A DNA stretch of 64,000 bases from Rhizophagus irregularis (Eukaryota; Glomeromycota; Glomeromycetes; Glomerales; Glomeraceae). The notes beneath the pieces are model-generated. The model saw only the letters and a list, made by a program, of their open reading frames with translations. It was not told the DNA's origin and did no database searches. Shown here in pieces: positions 21,430 to 33,528 of the stretch (position 1 is its first letter; the number at the start of each line of letters is the position of its first letter). The position numbers and the translations under genes were made by a program. Where the stretch lies: the NCBI RefSeq assembly GCF_026210795.1, contig NC_089450.1:2914001-2978000 (forward strand), written 5' to 3'.

Positions 21430-23579
21430 AATAACAGAAAAAATATTCTAATGTTTATTTTTTACTTTTGGGTTTAAAGCGTTACATTGCATAAATGCGG
21501 TGTTACATTTGACCTAAAATTTGTTAATTTTACCATATTGGGCCGGAATTATAATTTAGGATCATCAATTTTTAAACAGTTCGAATTCTTCATATATATA
21601 CTGTATATTTAAAAAATATACTAAACTGGGACACAATTTATATTATATCGATCATAATATAAAAAAATATTGTTACATTGTAATATAAAAAATATTAAGG
21701 TGTTACAATGGGGACTTGGGGTGTTTTGATGCATTTCTTAGTTGAATTATCATGTGTAATTTTTGGTAAAGGAAATTGATTTGCATTTACCCCTTGAGAC
21801 TTTTCATCTAATCGATAAAATTTACCATTACATCACAGAAACAAAAAAAAAAGTAAAAAAAATGAAGAAAAAGAGATCATCAGATGATTTGTACTATGCA
21901 ATTCGTCTGATAATCTAATTTTCCCTATAATCCAATTTTTTTTTTTAATAAAACTAGCTTGCTTCGCACCGGGACCAATGAGTTTTTTTAAATAGAAAGA
22001 TTTAGTATTATAATGTAATACTAAGTAAATTAATTTAATATGCTAATAATTACGTAATAAAAAATATGTATTAAATTATATTTATAATATTAGAATAATG
22101 ATATAAATAATAAATTATTTTTAGAATAATGTAGCTATTTATATTAATGATTTGATGTTTGAGTGTAGAGTGAAATTCGGAATTGTGAAAACCACAAATA
22201 TTTTTATTAATTAATTATAAATTTTATAATTATTTCTTATTATTTTATATTACGTCAATTTTAAACTTATAATCAACTTAGGATATTAGAAATCTGTTCA
22301 TTTCATTTATTTTATTCTTTTGATACTCATTTTATTCGATAAATTCTAATTCAAATAGTTTAGTTAAATTAATAATTTTTATTCAAAAATCTGGTGTTTA
22401 TTTAGAGAATTTCGGATATGGATTTGGTTATAATAATCTATTATTAAATCAACTATTTCTTTAATTAATTAATTATAAAATATTGTAAAAATATCAATAT
22501 TTTTATGAATTTGAGAATCAACTGTATTAGTTGATTGGATTGGAATGTACACGGATAAATAAATCAGGTGGAGGCATGTTACGGGTTTTAATTATATGGC
22601 ATGGATTTCAAGTTACACAATTCAAGTAACTAATCCATCAGAATAAAAAAAAAAATACATTTAAAATTTTAATTAACTGTAAATGTATTAGTCGGTTAAT
22701 ATGATATAATTATGATATGATAATTACGAAATAGATCGAACGCACACTTTTCAATGTTACACAATTCAAATTATTTATACAGGGTGATCTAAATATGACA
22801 AAATTTTTTTAATCAGATAGATTATAAAATAGTTTCGGGAAGTTTCAGTAATTTTGGATAATTTTGATAGTTTCGGATTGACTAAATTTCTGAAACTAGC
22901 TTTACTGTTTCAGTTTCGGCATATGACTGAAACTTCAGCACCACTATTTGGTGTAACGCATCTGTTCCATTGTTATGCAAAAATGTACAAGTGATTTAAG
23001 TTGTTTCAAGGCGTTTCAAGGTATATTTATATGTAAAAAAGTAAAATGAATACAGCGAAAAATCCAATTTTTTCATATTAAGTATTTAGAATTTATTATT
23101 TTGCAAAATAAATCCGATAAAAAGTAATAAAAAATTCACGATTGTAATTTTGAAAATGGCAATAAATGCACAAAAATGTCACTGCATTAAATATCACACA
23201 TCAATTAGCACCTGTACTGTATAATTATTAATTATATTAAATACATACGTGACAAATAGACTATAATTTTAACCCAATAATAAGATCGTTTGAAGGTCAC
23301 ACTTTACTGTAGACTTCACTAATAAATGTATAATTAAAAAATAAATTATAGCCAAAGTACTAAAATTACGCCATAAAATTTTTTTTGTTTTAATTTTTAT
23401 TTCATTTATTTATATTTTAATATTTATTTTTTCAGCCTTCTGAAAGTATGAAGAAAAAAACATTTTTTTTTTAAAAAAAAAATGGAAAAAAAAATCTAAT
23501 CTTCCTGCGGGTTCCTAGAAAAAGATAGTTACAATCGAACTACAGTTATTATAATAAATAATTATTGTATAATATTCAC
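21430..23579. other. Gene-poor interior of the transposon with repeat fragments
   Basis: No gene is recognised. A fragment at 22750-22830 (ACACAATTCAAATTATTTATA, then GTGATCTAAA) recurs at 26755-26830. A GTTTCGG/CTGAAAC-rich segment at 22830-22940 forms inverted repeats and looks like a MITE remnant. GCTTGCTTCGCACCGGGAC at 21957 is a GC-rich motif in otherwise AT-rich DNA. Confidence 0.45.
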
Positions 23580-25732
23580 TTACTGCTGAGATTCATTTTT
23601 AAGACGTTTTTCTAAAAATAATTGATATTCTTGATCATTCATCCAAGGTGGAACTGGCGGTTTTCCTTTGTACTTACATTCCTCCTCTTCTCCAACACCT
23701 AATACAATACTCTTGAAATTCAGTTAGGATTTCAGGACACTTTTGTATCCAGTGACCTGGAGTGTTACAAAAGTAACATATGTTTTGCTTCTAGGGAAAA
23801 AGAAATACAAGAGAAAAAAAGGCGTAAAGAAAATTTTTTTTTTTGTAAAGTATTTAAGAAATTATTTTTTTTTGTATGGATGGATAAATAAATTTTTTTT
23901 GTACTCAGGGGTAAAGAAAAATTTTCTTTACCTCCTTGAATACTCACACGATTAATTAAACCAAAAAAAGGGATCCTTTAATTCTATTGGTATTTATAAT
24001 TTTAATGGTTTCTAAATTTGTTAAGACTGATTTTTTTTACGCGAAATTTTTTTTTTTGCATATACTGTAAAATAATGATGCAAGTTTATTTTTGATTTAA
24101 TCCGTGTATTACAAATCTTATTTTGACGTAATCTATAATCAATACTTTTCCAATTTAAAATCTAATTTTTTATTTTACTTTACGCTATAAAAAATAAATG
24201 TACAAATGTGAATAATTTATAAAACCTAATAAATAGAATAAAACTACAATACTTACTTGTTGCCAATCTTCGAGACCTTCGTTGATCATTTTTTTGTTTT
24301 TTGTTAGCATGGTCATCTTTTAAATTGGATCCTATTGCTCTTTTCAATTTCTTTTTACCCTTTTTCTTATTAGATGCTAGATTATAAGAATTATTTGATT
24401 CAGATTATTTAATTTCAGAATTTTCAATTTCAAAAATTTTATCATAGTAATTCTTTACCTTGATTTGAATTATCACCAAAAGGCTCTTGATTTTCCTGTT
24501 GACAAAAAATTAACAAATTTATGTTTATATTTATTATAAAGCATTTAAATTTTCTTTTAAAAAATCAAAATTAAATTTTTATATATTCTCATCTTTACCT
24601 TATATTGAGAGTGTTCTTCAATAATATTCGTATTTGTCAACACTTCATTATCTGGTTCTTCGTGCACTTCATTATCTTGTTCTTCTTGTACTTCATTATC
24701 TTGTTCTTTCTGCTTTTCACTATTATTTTTTTCGGCTTCTACCTGATTTTTTTTATCTCGGAAATATTCGCCTAAACCAAAAGAAAGTTATAAGAAGCAA
24801 TAAAATTTGTAACAATTTATGACACTTACGCTTATTATTGATTATTCCACGTGCCATTTCTTTTATAGCCCAATCGTTAGCACAATTAGGAAAATTGGGA
24901 TTTTTTTGTTTAAACTAATATATTAAATAAGTTAAAACATAACCAAATTATTTAAAATATATTTAATTTATAGAATTACCAATTTTATAAGGTTTAAAAT
25001 TCTTTTCATATCCTGATCTTTCCATTTTTTATCTAATTCTAATGATCCGGCTTTGATCAGATCTCGTAGATCACCCTAATAATTTAATATAAATACGTTA
25101 ATTTTTAATTATTACATTTTGAAAGAAATAATTATTATAAAGTTAAAATTTACCCGATATCCTTGATAATCACTTTTTTGTAAATTTAATACTTTACAGA
25201 TATTTTTAGCTGTACTGCCCTGCGGTTTTGCAACAGTAGATGTACGTGATTCTAATTGACTTGAAGCTTGAATTGACGTAACTTCTGGTTTTGGTTGATT
25301 TAAAGAAGTTCGTGATTCAATGGAGGATGTTGATGCACTTGAAGATACTGAAGATCTTCTTAGTAACTAATAAAAAAAATTTTGGCATTATATTAAAGAT
25401 GGCAAAGCATTATATAATATATATATTTTCTTTTCCTTTTTTTTAATAGTACAAATATAACATTTATTTTATATTTCATATTAGAAATTTCATACATTTT
25501 GGTTAGATTCTTCCATTACTCCTTGATCGTGTTTTTTAAGTTGTTCACGTAATTCTTGATTTTTTTTGTTTATTAATTTTAATTGAAACTGTAAATCTTG
25601 TATACTAGTCACTATTGAAAATTTTTATGGAAAAATAATTTAATGTTCAAAATTAAAATTAAAAGAAAATTGTTTGTAAAATAAATTATACTTACTTTGA
25701 TTAACAGGTATTGCTTTTTTTCGCGTTGACAT
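23580..25732 (-). CDS. Transposon accessory protein with coiled coil and CCHC zinc knuckle
   Basis: Ten exons chain in consistent phase on the minus strand: 25732-25696, 25611-25496, 25366-25154, 25075-24980, 24914-24831, 24771-24599, 24495-24459, 24376-24257, 24011-23962 and one starting at 23790. The protein begins MSTRKKAIPVNQ. A coiled-coil helix follows (INKKNQELREQLKKH), then a Ser-rich linker and a helical domain (DLRDLIKAGSLELDKKWKDQ, then PNFPNCANDWAIKEMARG). After an acidic EQDNEVQEE repeat comes a basic NLS-like stretch (NKKKGKKKLKR), and last CYFCNTPGHWIQKC, a perfect C-X2-C-X4-H-X4-C knuckle. The 3' end is ambiguous: a last intron 23672-23607 gives a stop at 23599, while a 1-bp shifted frame (KGKPPVPPWMNDQEYQLF) runs to 23580. 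It is divergent from the transposase and may be the element's DNA-binding TnpA-like partner (inference). Confidence 0.6.
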
Positions 25733-26944
25733 TATAAACTAGACTTTTATAATGAAGCAGATTTTTTTAAATCTTGACGTGTCTTTTTATAAAATTATTT
25801 GTAAAAATGCTGGATTACTTTTTTTAATACACCCACATGTTATTTGTTAATAAAGTATACAAATAATCTCTAGATTTATCTCGCAGACATCTGTTTGTGT
25901 CACAAAAAATATCTCTATATACCACATAAAACCTTATTTTAATAGCTACTTATATAGAAAAAAAAGGAGTAAATAACTTTGATACAATGTGAGTTAGAAT
26001 GTTAAATTTTTTTTTTCTTTCCAGTTTGTCTTAGAATACGATCTTATTCAGATGATTCAAGATTTTTATTAGATTTGATATAGAAATTTGTAGATCTTTT
26101 TTTTAGACGAAAACGTTGATAATCAATAAATTTATTTTTACTTGAAATATGACGCATGGAAAAAGTTATTAATAGTAATAACTAGTAGCTAATTTTTTTT
26201 ATGTAAATTTGTAATTTATAATTAATATATCAGATATACAATAAATAATTTTGCTATAATGAACCTATTTGACAATACGATGATAATAAGCTATTGTTCT
26301 CAGTATTCTTAAACAACACCAATGTGTTGCAAACAAATCCGTTTTCAATTGTGTTCAATTTGTGCTGATAATCCTAATTTTAACCAAATTTTGTTAAATT
26401 TGTTGAACTTATATTAAAATCTCTCTCAAAGGAGGAGTTATTTTAATTTTATCATATAGGAATGATGATTACAGAACCGGTAGCTCCTTATTTTACATTA
26501 TAATAATATGAATTGACAAATTTACTCCAATCGGCACGGCGTTTTACCTGTGTTAGTAATTTATGTATATATTTGTTTAACAATGCAGGATGATTTTTTA
26601 TACAAATTACACTATATGACAATTACGTATGCATTAATTAAGGGATGTACAAAATATTCTGTGTGCAGCGGCTGATAATTATTAGAAAACTCGCAAGATG
26701 ACACTGTGCCACCTAATGATTCCAAAAAAAGCTAAAAGCAAATTATCAAGCATAACACAATTCAAAGTATTTATATGAAGGGTAATCTAAAGTCCCCACA
26801 AATTTTTTAGTATGTAGATTATAAGAGATGATCTGAAACAAATATAGATTAAATTTTATGTAAGATCAAATTACTACTAAAAATAAAATAATTGTACGTA
26901 ACTATAAACTTTTTTTTAAAAAAAATCTTTCATCTTAATTTTAT
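25733..26944. promoter_or_regulatory. Divergent intergenic region between the two transposon genes
   Basis: These 1.2 kb separate the two start codons and should hold both promoters. No conserved box is obvious. The region holds the repeat fragment shared with 22.75 kb and is otherwise AT-rich noncoding sequence. Assignment as a promoter region is positional only. Confidence 0.4.
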
Positions 26945-29900
26945 ATGATGTCTCAAAATCCAGAAACTATATTTTGCAAATGTTTTATTTGTAAAGGGGA
27001 ACACCCAGAATTAGGTGGTAAAATTGTTTCAATAGGAACCTTTAGAAGACATAGAAAAAAAGAGTCAACTTGGAGCAATAGTACGAGTATACAAAATATT
27101 ATTTCTTCTGCCGAAAATTTGGAATTCTTATCAAATAGTTGTCTAAATCTTAATATTGACGAAAGGTGGGTTTTTTGGTTAATTTATTAATATAATAAAA
27201 TTTTACTAATAAATATGAATTTTATAGTAATAGAAATAATAATATGTATGGAGAACAATTTCAAAATGATTTTCAAAATGATTTAATCATGAATGAATCA
27301 CAGTATAATTCAAGTGATGAAGAATCACAAAACAACAATGAAGATGAAGAATCACAAAATAACAATTCAAGTGATGAAGAATCACAAAACAACAATGAAG
27401 ATGAAGAATCACAAAATAACAATTCAAGTGATGAAGAATCACAAAACAACAATGAAGATGAAGAATCACAAAATAACAATTCAAGTGATGAAGAATCACA
27501 AAATAACAATTCAAGTGATGAAGAATTGCAAAATGACAATTCAAGTGATAAAGATGAAGAATCGCAAATCAACAATTCAAGTGATGAGGAATCACCAAAT
27601 GAAGATGAATTGCAAGATTATTATATGCGAGAGATTCAAGAATACGAATACAATTATGATATGCAAGAAGTGCTATTTCAAGATGATGAATCATCTGGTA
27701 GTTTATTTTTAAATAATGGTAAGTTTTGATAAATATCTTTAATATTAATTGAATATAAAGCAAAATTAATATTAACAGAATTTCAAAAAACTGAAATAGA
27801 TGAAACCAAATTGAATATATCTGAAGATTTGATACATGCATTGCGGCTTTTTGAAATTAAAATTCGATGCAATTTAACTGATAATGCATTTAATGAAATA
27901 ATGAAAGCTGTATGCAATACTCCAATCAGTATTTACCAAATAAAAACTACATTGAAAAAGTTAGTTGACATTGAACCACAATGGGTTGACATGTGTATTA
28001 ACACTTGTTGTGCATATACTGGACAATTTGAGAATAAAACACAATGCCCTTATTGTGCTGCATTCAGATATCAAGAAATTGATCAAAATCACCAAAAAAA
28101 ACCACGTTATCAATTTGCATATTTTTCTCTTAAAAAGCGTTTAAGAATACAGTATGAAGATTCAAATCGTGTAGATGAATTACGATATCGATACACGTAT
28201 ATGTCACGTGATGGATTTGGTAATGATGGCAAAGTAGGAGATGTATTTGATGGTAAATGTTATTTGGATCTTTTAAAAATGGGATATTTTCAAGATGAAC
28301 ATGATATTGCACTAATTGGATCTGTTGATGGTTACCAGATCTTTCGACAAAAAACTGATGATTGTTGGGTTGTATTATTTATAAATGCCAATCTTCCACC
28401 AGAAAAACGAGTACTTAAGGAAAATTTATTAATTACATCAATAATCCCTGGACCAAAAGAACCAAAAGATTTTAATTCTTTTATGAACCCAATTATTGAT
28501 GAACTTAAAGAATTAGCTGGTTAAGTTTCTTTATAATTATTATAATTATTGTTTTAATTCATAAAAAATTTTTAACTGAAACTTTATTTTTTACAAATAG
28601 AAGGCGTTGATTGTATAGATGGTAAAACTAAAAACCATTTTACTTTAAGAGCACATATTTTGTCTTGGTCTGGAGATACACCAGGTCTTACAAAGTTAAT
28701 GGGTTTAACTGGACATAACTCCTATAAAGGATGTCGCTATTGCAATATTAAAGGTCTTTATTTAAATCATGTATACTTTCCTACCACCCCCCCTATAGGT
28801 TTTAATTCAGGGAGTTATGATGCAAATAATTTACCTTTAAGAACACATGATGAATATATAAAAAATATACAAGATTTGGAATGTGCAACAACACAAAAAG
28901 AACTTGCTGCTTTACAACAAAGTTATGGTAAATTGCCATTTTAATTATTTTAATATAATATATTTTTATTTACTTTGTAATATATTAATGATTAACTTAT
29001 TATTATATTAGGAATTAAACATCAGAGTATATTATTTGAACTATATTCAATAAAATTTCCATATTCATTTGCATTAGATATAATGCATTTAATGTTTGAA
29101 AATATCGCAAAATATATGTTCAAACATTGGAATGGCACATTTTTTAATAATAGTAGCGAGAATAATGGTATGTATATTCTTAATACAACCACATGGAATG
29201 TAATAGGAGATTTAATGCACAAAGCTCGCAAAACATTTCCATCCTATCTTGGACGTCCTCCCCGAAATATTGTCCATCATCATGCTGGTTATAAGGCAGA
29301 AGAGTGGTCATCCTGGATTACAATGTATTCCTTACCATTGTTAAAAGATCAGCTTCCAATAAAATATTATGAAGGTTGGGCTCTATTTGTCAAAGCAGTT
29401 AAATTATGCAAAAAATTACATTTGACTAATGAAAATATATTTGAAATACAAGAATTATTATTAGCTTTTTATAAGCATTATGAAAGGTAAGTATATACTA
29501 GCCTATTTCAGAAATTTATATAATATACAATATTGATTTTAGATGTACTAATATTAATTTTTATGTATAGAGAATATTATTGTAATATTAAAGAACGTAT
29601 TAGTACAATGAAACTTAGTTTTCATTATCTATTGCATGTTGCTGATAGTATTAGAAATACAGGACCTTGCTGGGCAACATGGCAATTCCCTATGGAACGA
29701 GTTTGTGGCATGTTGCTTCCGCTTGCAAAATCACGTTTGCATCCGTATAAAAATATTATTAATACAGTACATTTTTTAGAGTTATTTAATCATCTATCTT
29801 ACCGGCGAGAGATTTATAACCAGATTTTTCCATCACAACCTCCAAAGCGACATGCTCAACAACATCTCATATATTCTGATGAATATTATTTAGAAGAATT

Positions 29901-30551
29901 TTACTTTCCTTCTAAAGATTATACTCTTTCGCCAAGTGAACTTAAGAAAATAAAGGAAAATCTTTCAACATCATATGATATAGCTGGACGAAATTTAGAT
30001 GTATGTATTTTCTTAAATTTGTTTATTAAAATTTTGAATTATTTTAATGTAATTTATTTCAGACTTTTTCAAAAGATGGCATAACCTTTGGACGAATGTT
30101 AACTAAGGATAAATATTTTATTGGATCAAAATGGATTCATAAAAATAACGATTGGAGTAGAATTAATTATACTGTAAAAGCAAGTATAGCAGATTGTTAA
30201 AATTCTTTTATTAGAATTATATGTTAATTGACTTCTAATAAATATTTCTAGGTAACAATGCAAATTGATAAATGGGCAAGGTTTAAGCATCGCCAACCTG
30301 AATATATAAAAAAATCTTATTATGGAATTATTGAATTTTTTTTTTTATATAACTTTGATGGTCAAAATGAGATGTTAGCATACATTCATTGGACGAAACC
30401 AGTTACTGAGGATCGTGTGGGAACATTATCTTTTAGTGGATTTAGTTATTATGATTTTATAAGAGTATCAGCTATAGATCGATGTGTTGGCTTTTTTCAG
30501 CTTGGAAATAAATATTATATTATCGATAAAGATACTGAAATTTCAGAATGA
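26945..30551 (+). CDS. CMC (CACTA/Plavaka-like, Tnp2-type) transposase, 1,031 residues, eight exons
   Basis: Exons are 26945-27165, 27228-27718, 27779-28519, 28601-28927, 29012-29486, 29571-30000, 30063-30173 and 30252-30551. All introns are GT-AG, the phases fit, and the total of 3,096 nt is open. The protein opens with a zinc-binding motif (C11, C13, C16, H36 in FCKCFICKG...TFRRH). An acidic Ser/Asn repeat follows (about residues 97-200), then a CPYC site near residue 326. The Tnp2 core holds SVDGYQIFRQKTDDCW, a PGPKEP block, GLTGHNSYKGCRYC, ALDIMHLMFEN and FPMERVCGML. D421, D616 and E794 in these blocks are candidate DDE residues. The Plavaka/CACTA family cuts and pastes DNA elements with short inverted ends. 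The intact frame implies recent activity or selection. Confidence 0.85.
27298..27600 (+). repeat. In-frame 57-bp acidic repeats inside transposase exon 2
   Basis: The unit AATTCAAGTGATGAAGAATC, then ACAAAA and AATGAAGATGAAGAATC, is repeated about four times and then decays. It encodes NNSSDEESQ and NNEDEESQ. Units are nearly identical at DNA level, indicating recent expansion by slippage or unequal exchange. The acidic, disordered segment links the N-terminal zinc-binding motif and the catalytic core. Confidence 0.9.
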
Positions 30552-30639
30552 ATTAATGAAGGATAGAAGAATATATTTATTAATTAATCATTCAATAAAT
30601 ATTTAAAGGTCTTATTAATTTTTATTACTTATATAAAAC

Positions 30640-30965
30640 ATGTTTGTTAGTTGTCCAAAATTTGTCCGGAATTTTTATTTATACATATTCTGGACGTTTT
30701 CTGTATTAAATAAAGTATAAAATTTTTTTTTAAAAAATTTCTTTATGTATTCTGGACATTTTTTATATTGAGGAAACATTTTAAAAAAAAGTCCTATATA
30801 TTTTGTACGTGTTCTGTACATTTTCTGAACATTTAAACTATTAAAAAAAAATTGTTAATCATTTTTTGGGACAAATAATGGTTATTTTCCGGACATATTT
30901 GGATACACCCGAACATTTTCTGGACATTTTTGATAACAATTTCCGGACATTTCTTATTTATAGGG
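30640..30965. repeat. Right terminal and subterminal repeats of the large transposon
   Basis: GTCCAAAA, GTCCGGAAT, TTCTGGAC and CCGGACAT motifs recur about nine times before the terminal CCGGACAT...TTTATAGGG. They mirror those at 14853-15142. The transposase stop codon lies only about 90 bp before this block. Confidence 0.65.
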
Positions 30966-30968
30966 CTG

Positions 30969-32199
30969 GCCTGCATTATACCATAATTATGAGGTCCTTT
31001 TCCGCCATAGAGTGCAAGAAAAGGTGTTTAATAACGGATAAAAATACGGTATTTAGTAAACGAAAAAAAAATGGAAAAATACATATCATTTAGAAAGTGT
31101 AAAAAATTGTCATAATATATATTTTCGATGAAACTTATTTTGCCATTAATTATTGATTTCCTAATTAATAATTAAAGATTAAAAGACATTTTCTGGTAGG
31201 CCATAATTAACGGCCAAAAGATAATTTAATTTATATTATATAAATGGAAACTTTCGATTATTTTTAAAATAATATTGGAATTTGAAGATTTATCTATTAC
31301 AGCATTATACGCAAGGCGGGCGTGATTCGCAATATATACAGTATATTATACACGGTGTTCAAAAAAAGTCTTCAGAAAAATTTTATTCCCATCAATATTT
31401 AGCTAATAAATGACCTAAAAATGTATGAGTTTTATAGGTAACCAGCTTTTAAGAATATTTTTGTCTTAATGCACAATATGTAATTTCTTCATAAAATTTC
31501 GTGTTATAATGCATTAAATTCAATCAGCTGAAATGTTAACGGGGTTTTCTATTTTTTAAAATGTTAATTTTAATTTAATTAAATATACTTTATAAAATAA
31601 AAAAAAAAAGCATTAAATTTTATTGTTTATTTTTTTCTGATTATTGTTTATGTAATTTAAATATCATAAAATAAAGGATATATCTGCAAATTTTCATATA
31701 CCTCCGACATTTATTCGTTACACAATTAATAAAAATATTTTTCCGGGAACTTGTTTATTATATTTTTATAAATAATTTAATTACTAAAATTTATTTTAAT
31801 TGGCTATATTTACATATGTATATTAACCAGATTTGGCCGGCAAAAATTTAAATTTTGCCCCGTCATCACATAGAACTTCGTCGATTAGAAAGCCAAAAAA
31901 GTGTAAAAGACAATAATAAATACTTAAATAGTGAATTAATTTGTGTTTTCATATAAAATAAATTCAATTTAGAAATTTGTATTTGTAGCTCAAGGCATTA
32001 ATTATTGAAATTCACAACATGCCTAAGAAAAAATTATAGACTCCACCCACTTTAACGAAAAAATTAAATAATTACTTCGAGAGAAAGATTCATACAAACT
32101 AGTGCTCCAAGACCGGTTTAACTGATATTTCTTTTTTAGGTAAATTGAAACTGGTTTGACATGTCAACCAAACCGGTCTCCGATCTGAAACCGGATTTA
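30969..32199. other. AT-rich region right of the transposon
   Basis: No gene is recognised. A GGCC-flanked foldback (GTAGGCCATAATTAACGGCC) lies at 31197 and a CCAGATTTGGCCGGCAAAA motif at 31830. Both resemble the small GGCC-ended repeat fragments seen elsewhere in the window. Confidence 0.4.
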
Positions 32200-32396
32200 C
32201 AGCTGTTTTCATAAGACCTGGGACAAACTAAATTTTTGAGCCCGATCCGCCGATCCGCTGATCCGGTATTTTTAACTGGGCACGTGATCCTGATTTGATA
32301 GTTTGATTTGTAAAATAAATAACAACTGAACCGGATCGGTGGGTCGGCGGTCGGGTTCAAAAATTTAGTTTGTCCTAGGTCTTATGAAAACAGCTG
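32200..32396. mobile_element. Foldback MITE, 197 bp, ~60-bp inverted ends
   Basis: The left arm starts CAGCTGTTTTCATAAGACC and continues GGGACAAACTAAATTTTTGA and CCCGATCCGCCGATCC. The right arm is its near-perfect reverse complement, ending GGTCTTATGAAAACAGCTG. Arms differ by a few substitutions and one short gap. No coding sequence is present. Confidence 0.85.
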
Positions 32397-33528
32397 CAAC
32401 TGAGTAATAACTTATTAATAATATTTATTTTATGTGAAATAACTTGTTAATAATATTAACAATTCAATGAAATTTTCTCCATCGCTGTATAAATCACGTG
32501 ATATCCAAAAAAATTTGAGTATTGCCGTGATTGTCACCTTACCAGAATTAGGGTAGAATTTCGGGCAGAATTAAAAATGTCATGAAACTCTGCCCGTTAA
32601 TGCGAGAAGGCCAAATAATTATGTAGATCTTTCCTTTATGGATATCTGGTTATCTTTGATAATTCTAGTCAGGAAATTATTTCCTTTTTTAGATACTGGA
32701 TGGCGTTATTATAATTTTGACTCTGAAGGAGATGCTTAGAGATAATAATAAATTTTTTTTTAGATGCACTTTAACCATATATGAGACTTTTTCATTTTAT
32801 TTGCTGTTTTTGTTATTTAAAAAATGTAACATCTCCGTTATTTCCGTTTTGAAGTATATTGTAATTCCATACTTGATTTATTATTATTAAAATTTTTTTA
32901 AAGAGAATTTCAATAGTAAAAAAAATTTTTTTTTTATTTACTGTATATTTTTCTTTCATCAATAAAGATAAATTTGGCAAGATTCAGTTTTTTTCTTTGT
33001 CATTAACGATTATTCATTCAATATTTATAACAAGGTGTTTTATTTGATGATTGTTACTCATTCAAAACCTTCAAAAAGAAAGATAAATGACAAATTAAGG
33101 AGTATATTATTATTTTTCCATTTCAGTTTCAATTTTAAATTTAACACAAATTCTTCATAATTGCCCACAAAAGAAATGCGTATATACGGTGTGTATATAT
33201 AAATGATTTTATGTTACACAATCCGTCATAATCACAAAGAAGTTCTTTATGAAAACTATAATGACTTTAAAGACTATATTATGATACAAACAGAGGTTTA
33301 TTTTATTTAGAATTTTAAGCAAGGAATTTTTAAGTAATTAATTAAAATTTTATAGAAACCCAATTGGTATAAAACGATAAAAACACAGCCTTATATTTTT
33401 CTTACTAAAATATGAGATATTATTTGAAAATTAATAACATAAAAATATCAATAATAATAATTAATAATAAATTTTATTAGTTTTTTTTATGTATGTGAAA
33501 TTCAAAATTAAATGATAAGGCTCGATTA
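32397..33528. other. AT-rich intergenic sequence
   Basis: Nothing recognisable beyond simple A/T-rich sequence. The flank 32100-32200 carries additional AACCGGT motifs in inverted orientation that may belong to a degraded relative of the adjacent MITE. Confidence 0.4.

Larger units (their letters stand above)
14853..30965. mobile_element. Candidate 16.1-kb CMC/Plavaka-like DNA transposon
   Basis: The left end reads CCCTATAAA, then a few bases, then TTGTCCGG. The right end, reverse-complemented, reads CCCTATAAA followed by ATGTCCGG, with 20 of 23 bases identical. Both ends are followed inward by a few hundred bp rich in GTCCGG/CCGGACAT-type motifs. CTG lies directly outside each end (14850-14852 and 30966-30968), a 3-bp target duplication as in CACTA-type elements. 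Between the ends lie a complete Tnp2-type transposase, a divergent accessory gene and a micro-exon array. The ends could instead belong to two related elements, and other repeats may be nested inside. Confidence 0.6.

Noticed and set aside
23743-23955. 70-codon plus-strand frame and its minus-strand counterpart
   Set aside because: The region is an intron plus the zinc-knuckle exon of the minus-strand accessory gene; the plus frame is antisense and T/K-rich.
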